A stretch of 64,000 nt of DNA from Liquidambar formosana. Its lineage: Eukaryota > Streptophyta > Magnoliopsida > Saxifragales > Altingiaceae. Every line of letters begins with the position of its first letter. Within the stretch, counting starts at the first letter, position 1. Below are positions 9,324-22,189 of the stretch, piece by piece. The stretch lies in the NCBI GenBank assembly GCA_039720395.1, contig CM077826.1:29508810-29572809 (forward strand). The letters are read 5' to 3'. A program made the position numbers and the translations under genes. The notes beneath the pieces were generated by a model. It saw only the letters and a list, made by a program, of their open reading frames with translations. It did not search any database and was not told the DNA's origin.

Positions 9324-10973
9324 TATTGGGAATCGAACAAGAGGGAAAAATACAAAGGCGGAATATAAAAATTTTTCCTACAATTCCACAGCCCATGAAT
9401 CTAACTATGCATAACACAAAATCAAACCCTAACTACGAAGAGGGTTAGAACACTTACAGAATTTTTGTCTTCTCCGTTTTGCTCCAAGCTTCGACTTCGG
9501 ACAACAGTGAATGAGCAGCCCAAGTGTGCTGCCTCCAACGGTATCCACACCTAGCTAGAGCTTCAAGTCCTTTCCTCCTTTTCCTTGTTGTTGCTAGTGT
9601 AGGAGAAGAGAGGAGAGAGAGAGAGGGAGGCTGGAAATTCTGGCCAGCCTTTGGGGAGTTCAACTTATGATGATGTCACGCATCATAGTGTGACTTATAT
9701 AGTCCACACTAAGGGGGCCGGCCCTAGGGGGAAACCCTATTAGGGTTTTATGCAATTTCTCTAAATTGCACAATAACCCCTATAAATTATATCAAATATA
9801 AATAGGCCTTAAAGAACTATTCTTTATGCACTCATACCCTTTCTCTCATAGACTTTAAAGCTCATCTTCCATGATCAGTGTGTGACCCATTGGGTTCACA
9901 TCATCAAGTAGTAGGAATAGCACGAGGTGCGCACAATGGAACTCTTTCCATTTAGGGTCTAATCGGAACTCCTTCCAATTCCCTAATTGATTATAACTCA
10001 CTTATATCAATTAGGGCTTCTACTAACCATGAGTAACACCTAGCATATGGCTCATGGTGTGGTCCTTAATGACGTGAATAGTCATTTACAAAGAACCCTT
10101 CTTTTATAGTTTATAGGTTACAATTGCATCCTTCCTTCAACACAATGTCTCCAATTAAACTAATAGGACATGGAAGTCTGTCAAGTCCCTAGTTTAATTA
10201 CTTTATACTCAATCATGAATATCAACTCATTGATGAACTCATGAAACTCTTTTCATATTCATCCTACCATGGCCATGGATTTAATGAGTTATATTATGAA
10301 TGCTATATGAGACATTCTCTCCCTTTTTCCTGAGAGTGATGGATCCCTTGTTGATCACTCACATGCCTTCATACACATAGCAGTAGGGCCAATGAACACC
10401 TTTGCAGACCCTTGAATAGGATCTGCACTTAGTGTTATCAAACTTCTAAAGCTACATGCATAAGGCAACTATGGTGTCTCAGGTCTAAGGATTACTTGTA
10501 CCACTATAACAATGAGAAACTGATTGACAGGCAGGATAAAACTCCATTCAGTTTATCTCATATCTTTGGTCACATTCAGTGTACCTATTCTCGCAATAGG
10601 CACCCACTTGTTGGTTGTAGTGTCTCCACACAAATAGCTTGAGACTAGCTATCCTCCTATAGAGTCAACCTAACAAGTGCTAGTCCTATGGTTCATTACT
10701 GTCCATCATAGTGAACCTTCAACTAGGAATGCTTTAGGAGTTTAGTACAGAGATATATCTACAGTCTCAAAATTACAACTCCTTGTAATTCCATATTCTC
10801 AACTCTAACTCCATGGACATATTATGTAAATATAAATGATGCATATAAACATAATAGAATAAGCCCTTTTATTAAATCAATAATAAATGTGACATACATA
10901 AATGAAATCAAATGATTGTTCCTAATCCCTAAACAATCATCTCTATGATTGGCTCTAGGGCATAATCCTAACA
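9324..10973 (-). repeat. 3' LTR of the young Angela element
   Basis: Bounded by TATTGGGAATC and ATCCTAACA on the plus strand. A TATA motif lies around 9685-9695 on the minus strand (in the TGACTTATATAGTCC context), followed in sense by the CT-rich leader exon and the donor GTAAGT at about 9455-9460. Outside the right end lies the polypurine tract (reverse of ATCTCCCACTT). Confidence 0.92.
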
Positions 10974-10984
10974 ATCTCCCACTT

Positions 10985-13875
10985 GCACTAAAGCCAATCG
11001 ACCATGTATCGCATACCTATCTTCTCAAGATGTTGGTCTTAGACATAACCAATTATGTTTTAAAGCTTTAGTCAGTAGGTCTACAAAAACTTATGTAGAT
11101 AATATCTTCTGTAATGTATCTATTACCTTTTCCAATGATTCCTCTAATCACTTGGAATTGTCGCTCTATGTGTTTGGACTTTTGATGATACCGTGATTCC
11201 TATACTTGAGCTATAGACCCATTGTTGTCACAAAACAAGGTGTGGGCAACTCAATGGAAGGAACAACTCCAAGTTCTAAATGAACTTATAGATCCAAATA
11301 GTCTCCTAGACAATACGACAATTAATTCACCCTTAATAATGGAATCCACTGTATCTTTCATACAGTTCTTCCATTAAGTATTTCACCAACTAAAGTGAAT
11401 ATAAAATATACCCCATATGGATTACATCCAAATCCATATACCCATCTACTATGAGTTTACAATTTCCATATACAATCCAATATTCCAAATTTGAATTGAC
11501 TGACAACTATTTGTAACAATTACAACATAATAGATATCAGGTTCAATACATAGTGTAGAATAAGGCTTCTTAACACTTTAAGAACCTTACTTGTGTTCTC
11601 CTAGGGCACATGCCCTTGAATAATGAATTCTTATCTGAAGTAAATCAGACCTCCCTTAGAATTCTCCATGTTGAACTCCTTCAACATTTCAACTATGTTT
11701 AATGATTTAGAGATACTTAGCAATCTATATGATCTATCTCTATAGATCTTGTTGGATGCTTCTACCAAATCTTTCATGAATTAGTTTTTCTCCAAAAACC
11801 AAAACTTTACATTAGATAACATTCATATATCATTCATAATGATTAGGATGTCATCTATACTTAGGATAAAGAAAAACGATCGCACTCCCACTAACCTTTT
11901 ATACACTCATGGTCCATCTATACAATGAGAGAAATCAAACAATTTGATTACTTCAACTTTATAGATGTTCTAATTGTGAGAACCTTGTAGTCTATTAATA
12001 GACTTCTATGACTACACGCTTTTATGGTTTTTCACCATTTGATATAACATCTTTATATCCTTTTTGACATATCTCATATTCAAAATGTGTGTTTATAGAT
12101 AACAAGATCCAAATGGAATTCAGCTTAACTATTATCACACAAGTTTCTTTATAGACAACTTTTTGCCTATGTTGAAAACATTCTTAAATAGCCAAGCCTT
12201 TTAGGTCTCTACCTATCCATATTGGATTTAATGACTCTTAGTCATTTCTCGAGTTGATGTGAAACATCGTCTAGTCATAATCAATAGGATTATCTTGATG
12301 ATCTTTATCACCAAAGAACAATTCTTTCACATTCTAGTAGAGATACAATATCTCTCTTATGTTAAGAAATATCCAATTTGATCTATGAAAAGATTGTAGT
12401 GTAGTTAAGGGTTTTTGTCTCAACAGAGACAAGGGTTGGATCTTTGTTCGTTTGTGGCTTTACAGAAAATTCTATAAATTCTATCTACTTTTGCATCTTT
12501 CTTGAATGAACTCTTTCTCAAGAAAATCTGGCAAACATCCTAATGGACAACTTTTGTTCATTAGAGTAATAAAAATACTATCCCAACCACTTTTGGGATA
12601 TACCACAATTCAACACTTACTTGACCTTATTTCCAGATTGTCTACATTATGTTTCCAGACAAACGTAGCACAAGCCCAAGCATTAACTTCTTTAAGTTGG
12701 GTTACTTCCCATATCATATCTGATATAATTGGGACAAAACTAGAGTGAACCCTAAATTATCAATATGTAGCAATTTTAAGGTATATCCTAGATGGATACA
12801 TTAGTAAAACTCATCATGGATCAAACCATATCTTAATAGGGTTCAATTCGTCCTCTTAGATTCACCATTGAGCTATGGTATTCTAAGATGAGTCTACTGT
12901 AATTGAATGCATGCTCTACATGACTATATACATCACAATGTATTAGTCAAATTATAAATGTAACTCTTTCACTTCACCAAGTAAAAGATGGGTTTGGTTA
13001 TCTCATAACTAAGTCATAATCGTTACATTTAAATGAGAGTCTCTACATCTCTTGTATTCTCGGAATACGTTGCATTCGCTCTAATTAGTCATTTAAATTC
13101 AGAAATCAAATTTCTAGAATGTCTTAAATGACCTAGTTAAGAAATAAGTTCCCAAAATTAATCTAGCAACTCTTGCTCTGTTAAAATTTTTAAAGGTAAC
13201 TTATTATCTACTTAACTTTCTGCTTTGAATTAGATTACACCAAAATCCAAAAACCAAGAAGCAGAACTAACCAACAATTTAGTTTAGAGTATGAACCAAA
13301 ACTTCAAAAGTTTGGTTCTTCTAGGAAGACTGATACTTTATCAAGTTCCCTTTACAATACCTTATATTTACTACAAAATAATTATATTTCTTTGTCTTTG
13401 ACTTTTCAAGACTTGCTTTCCTCTACGCTTCCATTTTAAATCACATCTAGCTTCTCAAGCTAATCTATGTGATTAATCATTTTTCAAAAGAATGATTATT
13501 AATAAACAACTTTTATTACATCCTAGTCCAGAAGAAGTCCTTTACAAGTACTATACTTTATAGTATTATTTCACTCATAATACAACCTTTGTATGTGATG
13601 TAGGACATCAAAGGCACTTGCATTGACTAATTTTGCTTCTGAAGCTCATTAGTCATCAATACTATCATATAGCATGGCAACAAGATGCCAATTGCGCATG
13701 GTGTCTTTTTCTTCTTAGGATGTTTCATGGAGGGCCTTTAATAAAAGGCCTAATAGCATATAAACAATCTTTTGAAATTGAGAACAATTCTCAATTTCCT
13801 AAGTCAATCAAAGAAATCGGGTTTAGTCAAACTATCAATATCCTATATATTAGGAAATAGGGGTTTTGAGGTGAG
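10985..13875 (-). pseudogene. Degenerate gag-pol of the young Angela element
   Basis: Homology to the polyprotein at 50546-53980 is visible only as scattered stretches. Examples are an integrase-like segment near 12740-12900, the Gag segment near 13440-13480 that corresponds to the HIEQLEKLDVI region, and the MASI/ELQKQ region near 13620-13700. No minus-strand frame longer than about 60 codons remains. This decay is much greater than the divergence between the two LTRs, so the element must have moved with proteins supplied by another copy. Confidence 0.75.
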
Positions 13876-16800
13876 TAATTAGGTAATCTACATAAACAAA
13901 GAATTAGATTTCATTTTTATCCATAATGATTGGGTCTTTAATCATATGGTACCTCCCACTATTTTATCAAATTCCATACACCCTCTAATGGAATTCGGGA
14001 ATCTCATTCCTAATGGGGATTGGGGTCCCACTGTGACCTAGAAGCCTCACATGTTAGTTTCTTGACTTCTAACCCACAATAAGAAGACAACTCTTTGTCT
14101 ATTGCTTCATAAGCAAGTTCCAATCGTTTTGCCTCTAGGGAACATACACCTCACATGTTAGTTTCTTGGAATACTTCCCTAGTTAAGTTAAACCCATCAT
14201 TTACACAGGTATGTTTCGCCAAATATATACCTTACATGTTAGTTTCTTGGTATATACCAGTTTAGGCACCCCATGATATCTCATATGTGATAGTTTCAAG
14301 TAATGTCTTTAACATGGGTAGCTCCTACATGTCTGCAGCCAGGTACCCACATTAAGGGACGTTAGATGATCCTATAATGATGGAAGGCAATGAAGAATTC
14401 ATTCCCCAATGACTTCTCCATTTTCAACTTAATATTAAATAAGAGGGGTTTTAAAGGGTCTCATCAAATTAACATGCATCCTATGTATCAAAATTTAAAT
14501 ATATAAATTATGCTATTTATAATTGTACATCTCATGCTATTATAAATCATACATCGCATGCTATTATATATCAACATAAATAAAGTACCATATTTTGATA
14601 TTAGTCCCTAAGTGAATAAGTAACATATACCAAACTATAGTATTGGAGCTAATACAATTATCTCATAAATTAAAGCTCCCACTATGATGATTATGGACTT
14701 TGAGAGGATTCAATCCAAGCCAATAGATTGAATCCAAGGTCTAAGGTGGGTGTAGGTGATCGTAAAATAAACCATTCGTAACATGCATGCTTTCTTGAAA
14801 AACTTCTCTAAGCTTTCAAGTCCTTCAATCTGCTCCCTTGGCTTGATGGTCTCCACCATTGGCTTGTTGGGCTCCATCATACTCCTTTGGGTCCACCATG
14901 CTCCTTAGTGCGCTCTCGATTACATAACATTTACATAATATATAGAAAGGGATACATAAGGGGAATGTGGGGTACATAAGAGAATGATAGAGAGAGAGGG
15001 AAGGTGGCATGCAAGCCCTAAATAATAAATTACATCACCATAATAAAATTACAACTCTTGAAAAATTATTACAACCCATTCATAAGACGGCCAATCACAA
15101 TTGGTTTAAGGGGTATAGTCCATAATCATCATCCAAACACATACATACAATCTCATTGCATAATGTAAAGAAAAACTGTAAGCATTAAAACATATGGGCA
15201 TTATGGTAATTCTCTTGAATGATTTACATTAATCTCATTAATGCATCCTAATCTTATTAGGTTTTAAACAAAAATATCCAGAATTAAATAAAGTCTTAAC
15301 ATTTAAGACATTTAGTTTCAATTAATCAAATTAATAGAAACATATAAAGTTTCCTAAAATAACTATAATATCCAATATTAGGGTTTCCTTAATTAAACAA
15401 AACAATTTCATTTAATTAAGAATTTCCAGATTTTTAATTTAATCCCTAATTGTGTTTTAAACCATTTAAAACATTATAAAATTAATCAATATTAATTAAA
15501 TAATTAATATAGGAATTAAATAAATCAATAAAATGATGAATTAGTGTATTAGGGTTTCCTAAAACCCTAAACCCTAAATGCATAACCCTAAACCCTAAAT
15601 GCAAGCCCTAATCATTAAATGCCTTATGATTGGTCATTTAATAACCAATCATTAAAACCCTAGGTTCATATGGTATTTAATAAAAGGGATTAGGGTTTAA
15701 TTAATGCCAAATAGGGTATTTATTACCCTTAATTAATTACACTAATTAGGGTTATCAAAACCCTAACCCTAGACATCATTAATGGTATTAATTATGCCCT
15801 AACAATTAATAACCATGATTGGTCATTTAATGACCAATCATTAACTCTTAATTAAGGTAATTAATATTCCAATTAGGGTTTTAATTAATGCCATAATGAA
15901 ATTAGGGTTTCATCATTAACTCAAAATTAGGGTTTCATCCTTAACTCTATGCAGCCGTCACTACCAGGGGGCTGCCTGAGCTTGGCTAGGCTGCCATGGC
16001 CACCAACGACTGTGGGAGGCCATGGCCAGTCATGGGAGAACATCCTAGGGGTGTGGGACAAGCCTCTGGACATGTGAGAAGTGGTGGAAGTGGCTGCCAT
16101 CATCAAGAACAATCAGGGTTTCCAAAACCCATTGCTGGGGCTACTGTTGCAGACCCTGAAGGTCACAATAGCTTCTAAATCCTTATCAATTCGACTCCTC
16201 CATTGAAACCAGCTTTTGTATCATGTCCCTACATGAAATACTAAGCTAATAGAAGAGGTTTGGATAATCAAATCATCACCAATTGTTCTAAACAATTAAA
16301 ACAACAGTAGGCTGCCCAGAATTTGACAGCACACTGTCCATGGTCAGAAATTGATTTAACACCCAGCAAGATGAATGAATTAGGCTACCAAACGAATTTT
16401 CCCAGTATCCTACATGTCTTAGGAAACTAATGCAATTGGTTTCATGCAATTTGGAGTTCCCTAACTCAAGTTCTAATCAAAACTCCATTGATGACTTTTC
16501 TGCAGAAAAATTCTGCTATGCTGTTCATGAAAAATTTTCAAACTTTTTGAATCTTTTTCCATCAAAACCTTTTTGAAACTTAAAGAAAATCATATACACA
16601 TGATATATAATGATCCTACAATGATCTTCCATCATAAATACAGCAGCTTTAATTAGAATTAATTGCAAGAACCTTAGGGTTCTAAAACCCAGATTCAGCC
16701 TCCATGGTGTTCTTCTCCTTCTTCCTTCTGTTCTAGCATCTTAATCCAATTATGATGCATCTAAATGCTTGGGAACCTTTCCCTACCATGTCTAGAACAT

Positions 16801-17334
16801 AACCCAAGTGGTGGCAACCATTTCCATGCCTTTGATCTCCATCAATAACTCAAAGTTTTGTCTATTGCATCATTCCCGAGCAAAATTGTCTTTCCAGACA
16901 GCCTGTAGTAAAAAATTCATAACTTTCACTACAGAACTCAGATTGATGCACCGTTTGTTGGGTTGGAAAGCTTATTCAAAGAGCTTTCTAACCATATATG
17001 GCTCGAAAATTTTGGAGAAGAACTCTGAATTCGGCAGGCAAAACAAGATGACGGTTTTTCATGGCAACCATGAAAACTGTTCATAACAGTTTTATAAAAC
17101 CCTAGTTTCCCTATTCTTCTTCTCCAAACTCAAACCCTATGCAACCTATTGCATCCATGGATACACTTAACCATCAATTAGAAGAGGAGTAGAAGAGAAT
17201 TGACCTAGGGTTCCAAACCCTAGGTTCAGCCATGGAGGAAAACCAATTATGCAGAAAAAATTTTCCAGATTTTTGAATCATTCAACTACACCATAATTAC
17301 CAGCCCATATGTATTTTGTATTATGCATAATCAT
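13876..17334 (-). mobile_element. 5' leader of the young Angela element
   Basis: About 3.5 kb between primer site and gag, long for a copia element but in line with the long untranslated leader known from BARE-1/Angela elements. It holds the three stem-loops (14224-14256, 14135-14182, 14039-14071), telomere-like AAACCCTAA motifs at 15540-15780, and a TTTATGTAG acceptor-like sequence ending at 13888, just before the gag remnant. No conserved coding frame is seen. Confidence 0.8.
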
Positions 17335-17347
17335 GGCTCTGATACCA
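17335..17347 (-). other. Primer-binding site (tRNA-Met type)
   Basis: GGCTCTGATACCA on the plus strand, that is TGGTATCAGAGCC on the minus strand. This is the standard plant initiator-Met tRNA primer site, one base inside the 5' LTR. Confidence 0.95.
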
Positions 17348-17348
17348 C

Positions 17349-18998
17349 TGTTGGGAATCGAACAAGAGGGAAAAATACAAAGGCGGAATATAAAAATTTT
17401 TCCTACAATTCCACAGCCTATGAATCTAACTATGTATAACACAAAATCAAACCCTAACTACGAAGAGGGTTAGAACACTTACAGAATTTTTGTCTTCTCC
17501 GTTTTGCTCCAAGCTTCGACTTTGGACAGCAATGAATGAGCAGCCCAAGTGTGCTGCCTCCAACGGTATCCACACCTAGCTAGAGCTTCAAGTCCTTTCC
17601 TCCTTTTCCTTGTTGTTGCTAGTGTAGGAGAAGAGAGGAGAGAGAGAGAGGGAGGCTGGAAATTCTGGCCAGCCCTTGGGGAGTTCAACTTATGATGATG
17701 TCACACATCATAGTGTGACTTATATAGTCCACACTAAGGGGGCCGGCCCAAGGGGGAAACCCTATTAGGGTTTTATGCAATTTCTCTAAATTGCACAATA
17801 ACCCCTATGAATTATATCAAATATAAATAGGCCTTAAAGAACTATTCTTTATGCACTCATACCCTTTCTCTCATAGACTTTAAAGCTCATCTTGCATGAT
17901 CAGTGTGTGACCCATTGGGTTCACATCATCAAGTAGTAGGAATAGCACGAGGTGCGCACAATGGAACTCTTTCCATTTAGGGTCTAATCGGAACTCCTTC
18001 CAATTCCCTAATTGATTATAACTCACTTATATCAATTAGGGCTTCTACTAACCATGAGTAACACCTAGCATATGGCTCATGGTGTGGTCCTTAATGACGT
18101 AAATAGTCATTTACAAAGAACCCTTCTGTTATAGTTTATAGGTTACAATTGCATCCTTCCTTCAACACAATGTCTCCAATTAAACTAATAGGACATGGAA
18201 GTCTGTCAAGCCCCTAGTTTAATTACTTTATACTCAATCATGAATATCAACTCATTGATGAACTCATGAAACTCTTTTCATATTCATCCTACCATGGCCA
18301 TGGATTTAATGAGTTATATTATGAATGCTATATGAGACATTCTCTCCCTTTTTCCTGAGAGTGATGGATCCCTTGTTGATCACTCACATGCCTTCATACA
18401 CATAGCAGTAGGGCCAATGAACACCTTTGCAGACCCCTGAATAGGATCTGCACTTAGTGTTATCAAACTTCTAAAGCTACATGCATAAGGCAACTATGGT
18501 GTCTCAGGTCTAAGGATTACTTGTACCACTATAACAATGAGAAACTGATTGACAGGCAGGATAAAACTCCATTCAGTTTATCTCATATCTTTGGTCACAT
18601 TCAGTGTACCTATTCTCGCAATAGGCACCCACTTGTTGGTTGTAGTGTCTCCACACAAATAGCTTGAGACTAGCTATCCTCCTATAGAGTCAACCTAACA
18701 AGTGCTAGTCCTATGGTTCATTACTGTCCATCATAGTGAACCTTCAACTAGGAATGCTTTAGGAGTTTAGTACAGAGATATATCTACAGTCTCAAAATTA
18801 CAACTCTTTGTAATTCCATATTCTCAACTCTAACTCCATGGACATATTATGTAAATATAAATGATGCATATAAACATAATAGAATAAGCCATTTTATTAA
18901 ATCAATAATAAATATGACATACATAAATGAAATCAAATGATTGTTCCTAATCCCTAAACAATCATCTCTATGATTGGCTCTAGGGCATAATCCTAACA
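17349..18998 (-). repeat. 5' LTR of the young Angela element
   Basis: 1650 bp, TGTTGGGAATC to ATCCTAACA, the same length as its partner. In sense orientation it contains a TATA box, a short exon and AAATTCT|GTAAGT with the donor at 17482. Near its sense start it has the hairpin CAATCAT-AGAG-ATGATTG. Confidence 0.93.
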
Positions 18999-19261
18999 GT
19001 GGCAACCATTGCCATGCCTTTGATCTCCATCAAAAACTCACAATTGTGGTTATTGTATCATTCCCGAGCAAAACTGTCTTTCCTGACAGCCTGTAGTAAA
19101 AAATTCATAACCTTCACTACAAAACTCGGATTGATGGACCGTTTGTTGGGTTGTAAAGCTGATTCGAAAAGCTTTCTAACCATGTATGGTTCGAAAATTT
19201 TGGAGAAGAACTCCAATTTCGGCATGCAAAATAAGATGACGGTTTTTCATGGCTACCTGAC
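18999..19261 (-). mobile_element. Angela copia A: leader (second part)
   Basis: Continues the copia A leader after the nested insertion. It matches 16808-17060 of the young element (GTGGCAACCATT... and the TTTGTTGGGTTG segment). It stops about 280 bases short of where the primer site should be, at a breakpoint with the truncated LTR of copia B. Confidence 0.8.
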
Positions 19262-20704
19262 AGTCTACACTAAACTCCTAAAACATTCCTAGTTGAAGGT
19301 TCACTATAATGGATAGTAATAAACCATAGGACTAGCACTTGTTAGGTTGAATCTATAGGAGGATAGCTAGTCTCAAGCTATTTGTGTAGAGACACTACAA
19401 CCAACAAGTGGGTGCCTATTATAACAACAGGTACACTGAATGTGACCAAAGATATGAGATAAACTGAATAGAGTTTTAATTTGCCTATCAATTAGTTTCT
19501 CATTGTTATAGTGGTACAAGTAATCCTTAAACCTGAGACACCATAGTTTTCTTATGCATGTAGCTTTAGAAGTTTGATAACACTAAGTGCAGATCCTTTT
19601 AGGGGTCTGCAAAGGTGTTCATTGGCCCTATTGCTATGTGTGTGAAGGCATGTGAGTGATTAACAAGGAATCCATCACTCTTAGGAAAGAGAGGGAGAAT
19701 ATTTCATATATCATTTAGTGATATAACTCGTTAAATCCATAAACCCATGGTAGAATGAATATAGAAAAGATTTTCCATAAGTTCATTATTGCGTTGATAT
19801 TCATGATTAAGTATAAAGTAATTGAACTAAGGACTTGATAGACTTCCATGTCCCATCAGTTCAATTGGAGACATTGTGTTGATGGAAGGTTGTAATTGTA
19901 ACCTATAAACTATAACAAAAGGGTTCTATGTAAGATAACAATTCACCTCATTAAGGAAAACACCATGAGCCATATGCTAGGTGTTACTCATGGTTAGTAG
20001 AAGCCCTTATTGATATAAGTGAGTTATAATCAATTAGGGAGTTGGAAGGAGTTCCAATTAGACCCTTAATGGAAAGAGTTCCATTGTGCACACATTGTGC
20101 TATTCCTACTACTTGATGATGTGAACCCAATGGGTCACACATTGATCATGCTAAGAGAACTTTAAAGTCTATGAGAGAAAGGGTATAAGTGAATAAAAGA
20201 ATAGTTCTTAAGGGGCAAAGTTGTATAAGATACAAACTAGAGGGGTTATTGTGTAATTTAGAGAAATTATACAAAACCAATTTGGAATTGGAGTCCCCCT
20301 CATGGCCGGCCCTAATGGAGGCTATATATAGCCTCTTATGATGTGTGACATCATGACACTTAGAGACTCCTAAGTGCTGGCTGAAATTCACTAAAGGTTC
20401 TCTCTCTCTCTCTTCTTTTCTCCACTTCTAACAAAAACATGGAAGAAAGAAGAAAGGACTTGAAACTCTAGCTAGGTGTGGATACCGTTGGAGGCAATAC
20501 ACTTGGACTGCTTGTTCTCTGCTGTCCAGAATCAAAGCTTGGAGCAAAAGAGGAAGACCAATCAAACTGTAACTAATTCCACCCTCTTCCAGTTAGGGTT
20601 TTGTTTTGTATTAATGTATAGTTAGATTTCATAGGCTGTGGAATCGTAAGAAAAAATTTTATATTCCGTACTTTGATTTTTTCCTTCTACTTCGATTCCC
20701 AACA
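19262..20704 (+). repeat. Partial 5' LTR of copia B
   Basis: Begins in the middle of the LTR (CACTAAACTCCTAAAACATTCC) and ends GATTCCCAACA. A TATA motif (GCTATATATAGCC) lies at about 20322-20334. The splice-donor position reads CTGTAACTAA here, weaker than the GTAAGT of other copies. Confidence 0.88.
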
Positions 20705-20705
20705 G

Positions 20706-20718
20706 TGGTATCAGAGCC
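20706..20718 (+). other. Primer-binding site of copia B (tRNA-Met type)
   Basis: TGGTATCAGAGCC, one base after the LTR end at 20704. Confidence 0.95.
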
Positions 20719-22189
20719 ATAATTATGCTTAATACAAACTGCATATGGGCTGTTTTATGGTAAATTGATTGGTTTAATGAACTAGGGTTCATGTTCTTGC
20801 ATAGCATGGTGTTCTCTCTCATGGCCAAACCAAGGGTTATTAAACCCTAGGTTATTTTCTCTTCTACTCCTCTTCTAAAATTGTTTGAGCTTCTAGTTAT
20901 TCAAGAGTTGAATAGGATTTAGTTTGGAGAAGAAGAAGGAGGAAACTAGCTAGGGTTTCCTAGTAGTGGCCGAACCTAGGGTTTCAAACCCTAGGTTGTT
21001 TTTCTTCTCTTTGTTCTTCTTATTCTTCATATATAATTAATTATTCAAACCCTAGGTTGTTTTTCTTTTCTTTGTTCTTCTCATTCTTCATATATAATTA
21101 ATTTGTTAATTACATATGATAATATGTACTGTACATATCAAATTAAAAGTGTATGAGATGCATGCGATTTAATTTGAGAAGAAGAAGAAGCAAGAAGATG
21201 AACATCACCATGGCCGAACCTAGGGTTGAAGAACCCTAGGGTTCTTGCTACTGTTTTGTTTAGAAACTTTTGTAAAATTGATGTAAAATCATTATAGTAT
21301 CATGATACATAATGTATATATATCTTATCCTCTAATTATCAAAAGCATTTTGATGGAAAAAGAATCAAAAGGTTTGATTTCTCAAAAAACACAGCAGGCT
21401 GTTTTTCTGCAAAAAAGTCATCAATGGAGTTTTGTTCATAACTTGAGCTAGGGAACTCCAAATTGCATGAAACCACTTGCATTAGTTTCTTAAGACATGT
21501 AGGATACTAAGAAAAATAATTTGGTACCCTAACTATGTCATATTGCTGGGTTTTAAAGCGATTATGAACTGTTACATTGTGCTGATTTTTCTGGGCAGAT
21601 TCTTGTTAAAAGAATTGTTTAGATCAATTGGGAATCATTTGATCATCCAATCCTATTCTATTAGCTTAGTAATTCATGTAGGGACATGATACAAAATCTG
21701 GATTGGATGGATGATTCAATTTAATGGTGTTTAAATCGCATATGTGACCTTAGAGGTCCTCTTATGGTGGTGCCAGCAATGGGTTCTTGAAACCCTAATT
21801 GTGTTTGAACATGACAGCCACAAAGGCCACCCCACACGTGTCCTAGGGCTAGGCCCAGACCCCAGCTCGAGTCCCCATGGCTGGCCACGGCCTCCCATAG
21901 CCTAGCCAAGCCATGGCAGCCCCATGGTAGTGGCGGCAGCCCTAGGGTTTTCTTTAGAAACCCTAATTTCCATTAATGATGTAACCCTAATTCATTTATA
22001 GCATTAATTAAAACCCTAATTAGACTATTAATTACCTTAATTAAAGAGTTAATGATTGGTCATTAAATGACCAATCATGGTTATTAAGAATTAGGTCATA
22101 ATTAAGTGCATTAATGATGTCTAGGGTATAGGGTTTAGGAAACCCTAATTTGCATTAATTAAACCCTAATTTGCACTAATTAATAACTA
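20719..22189 (+). mobile_element. Copia B leader (first part)
   Basis: Non-coding, collinear with the leaders of copia A and the young element in reverse orientation, with AACCCTAGG/AAACCCTAA motifs. It is interrupted at 22189 by the Tat gypsy fragment. Confidence 0.8.

Larger units (their letters stand above)
9324..18998 (-). mobile_element. Complete Angela-type copia element, young insertion
   Basis: Both LTRs are 1650 bp (9324-10973 and 17349-18998). The target duplication GTGGC lies at 9319-9323 and 18999-19003. The primer-binding site is at 17335-17347 and the polypurine tract at 10974-10984. The left LTR begins TATTGGG instead of TGTTGGG, a point change in the terminal dinucleotide. 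By eye I count roughly 15-20 substitutions between the two LTRs, about 1%, so the insertion is recent compared with everything around it. The element landed in the leader of copia A, itself an Angela leader, in the same orientation. Its internal region has no substantial open frame. Confidence 0.93.

Noticed and set aside
9454..9663. 69-codon frame in the Angela LTR, repeated at 17479-17688, ending at the splice donor
   Set aside because: It has no ATG at its start (TTG) and the other Angela LTRs do not keep the frame. It is simply the same LTR sequence seen twice.
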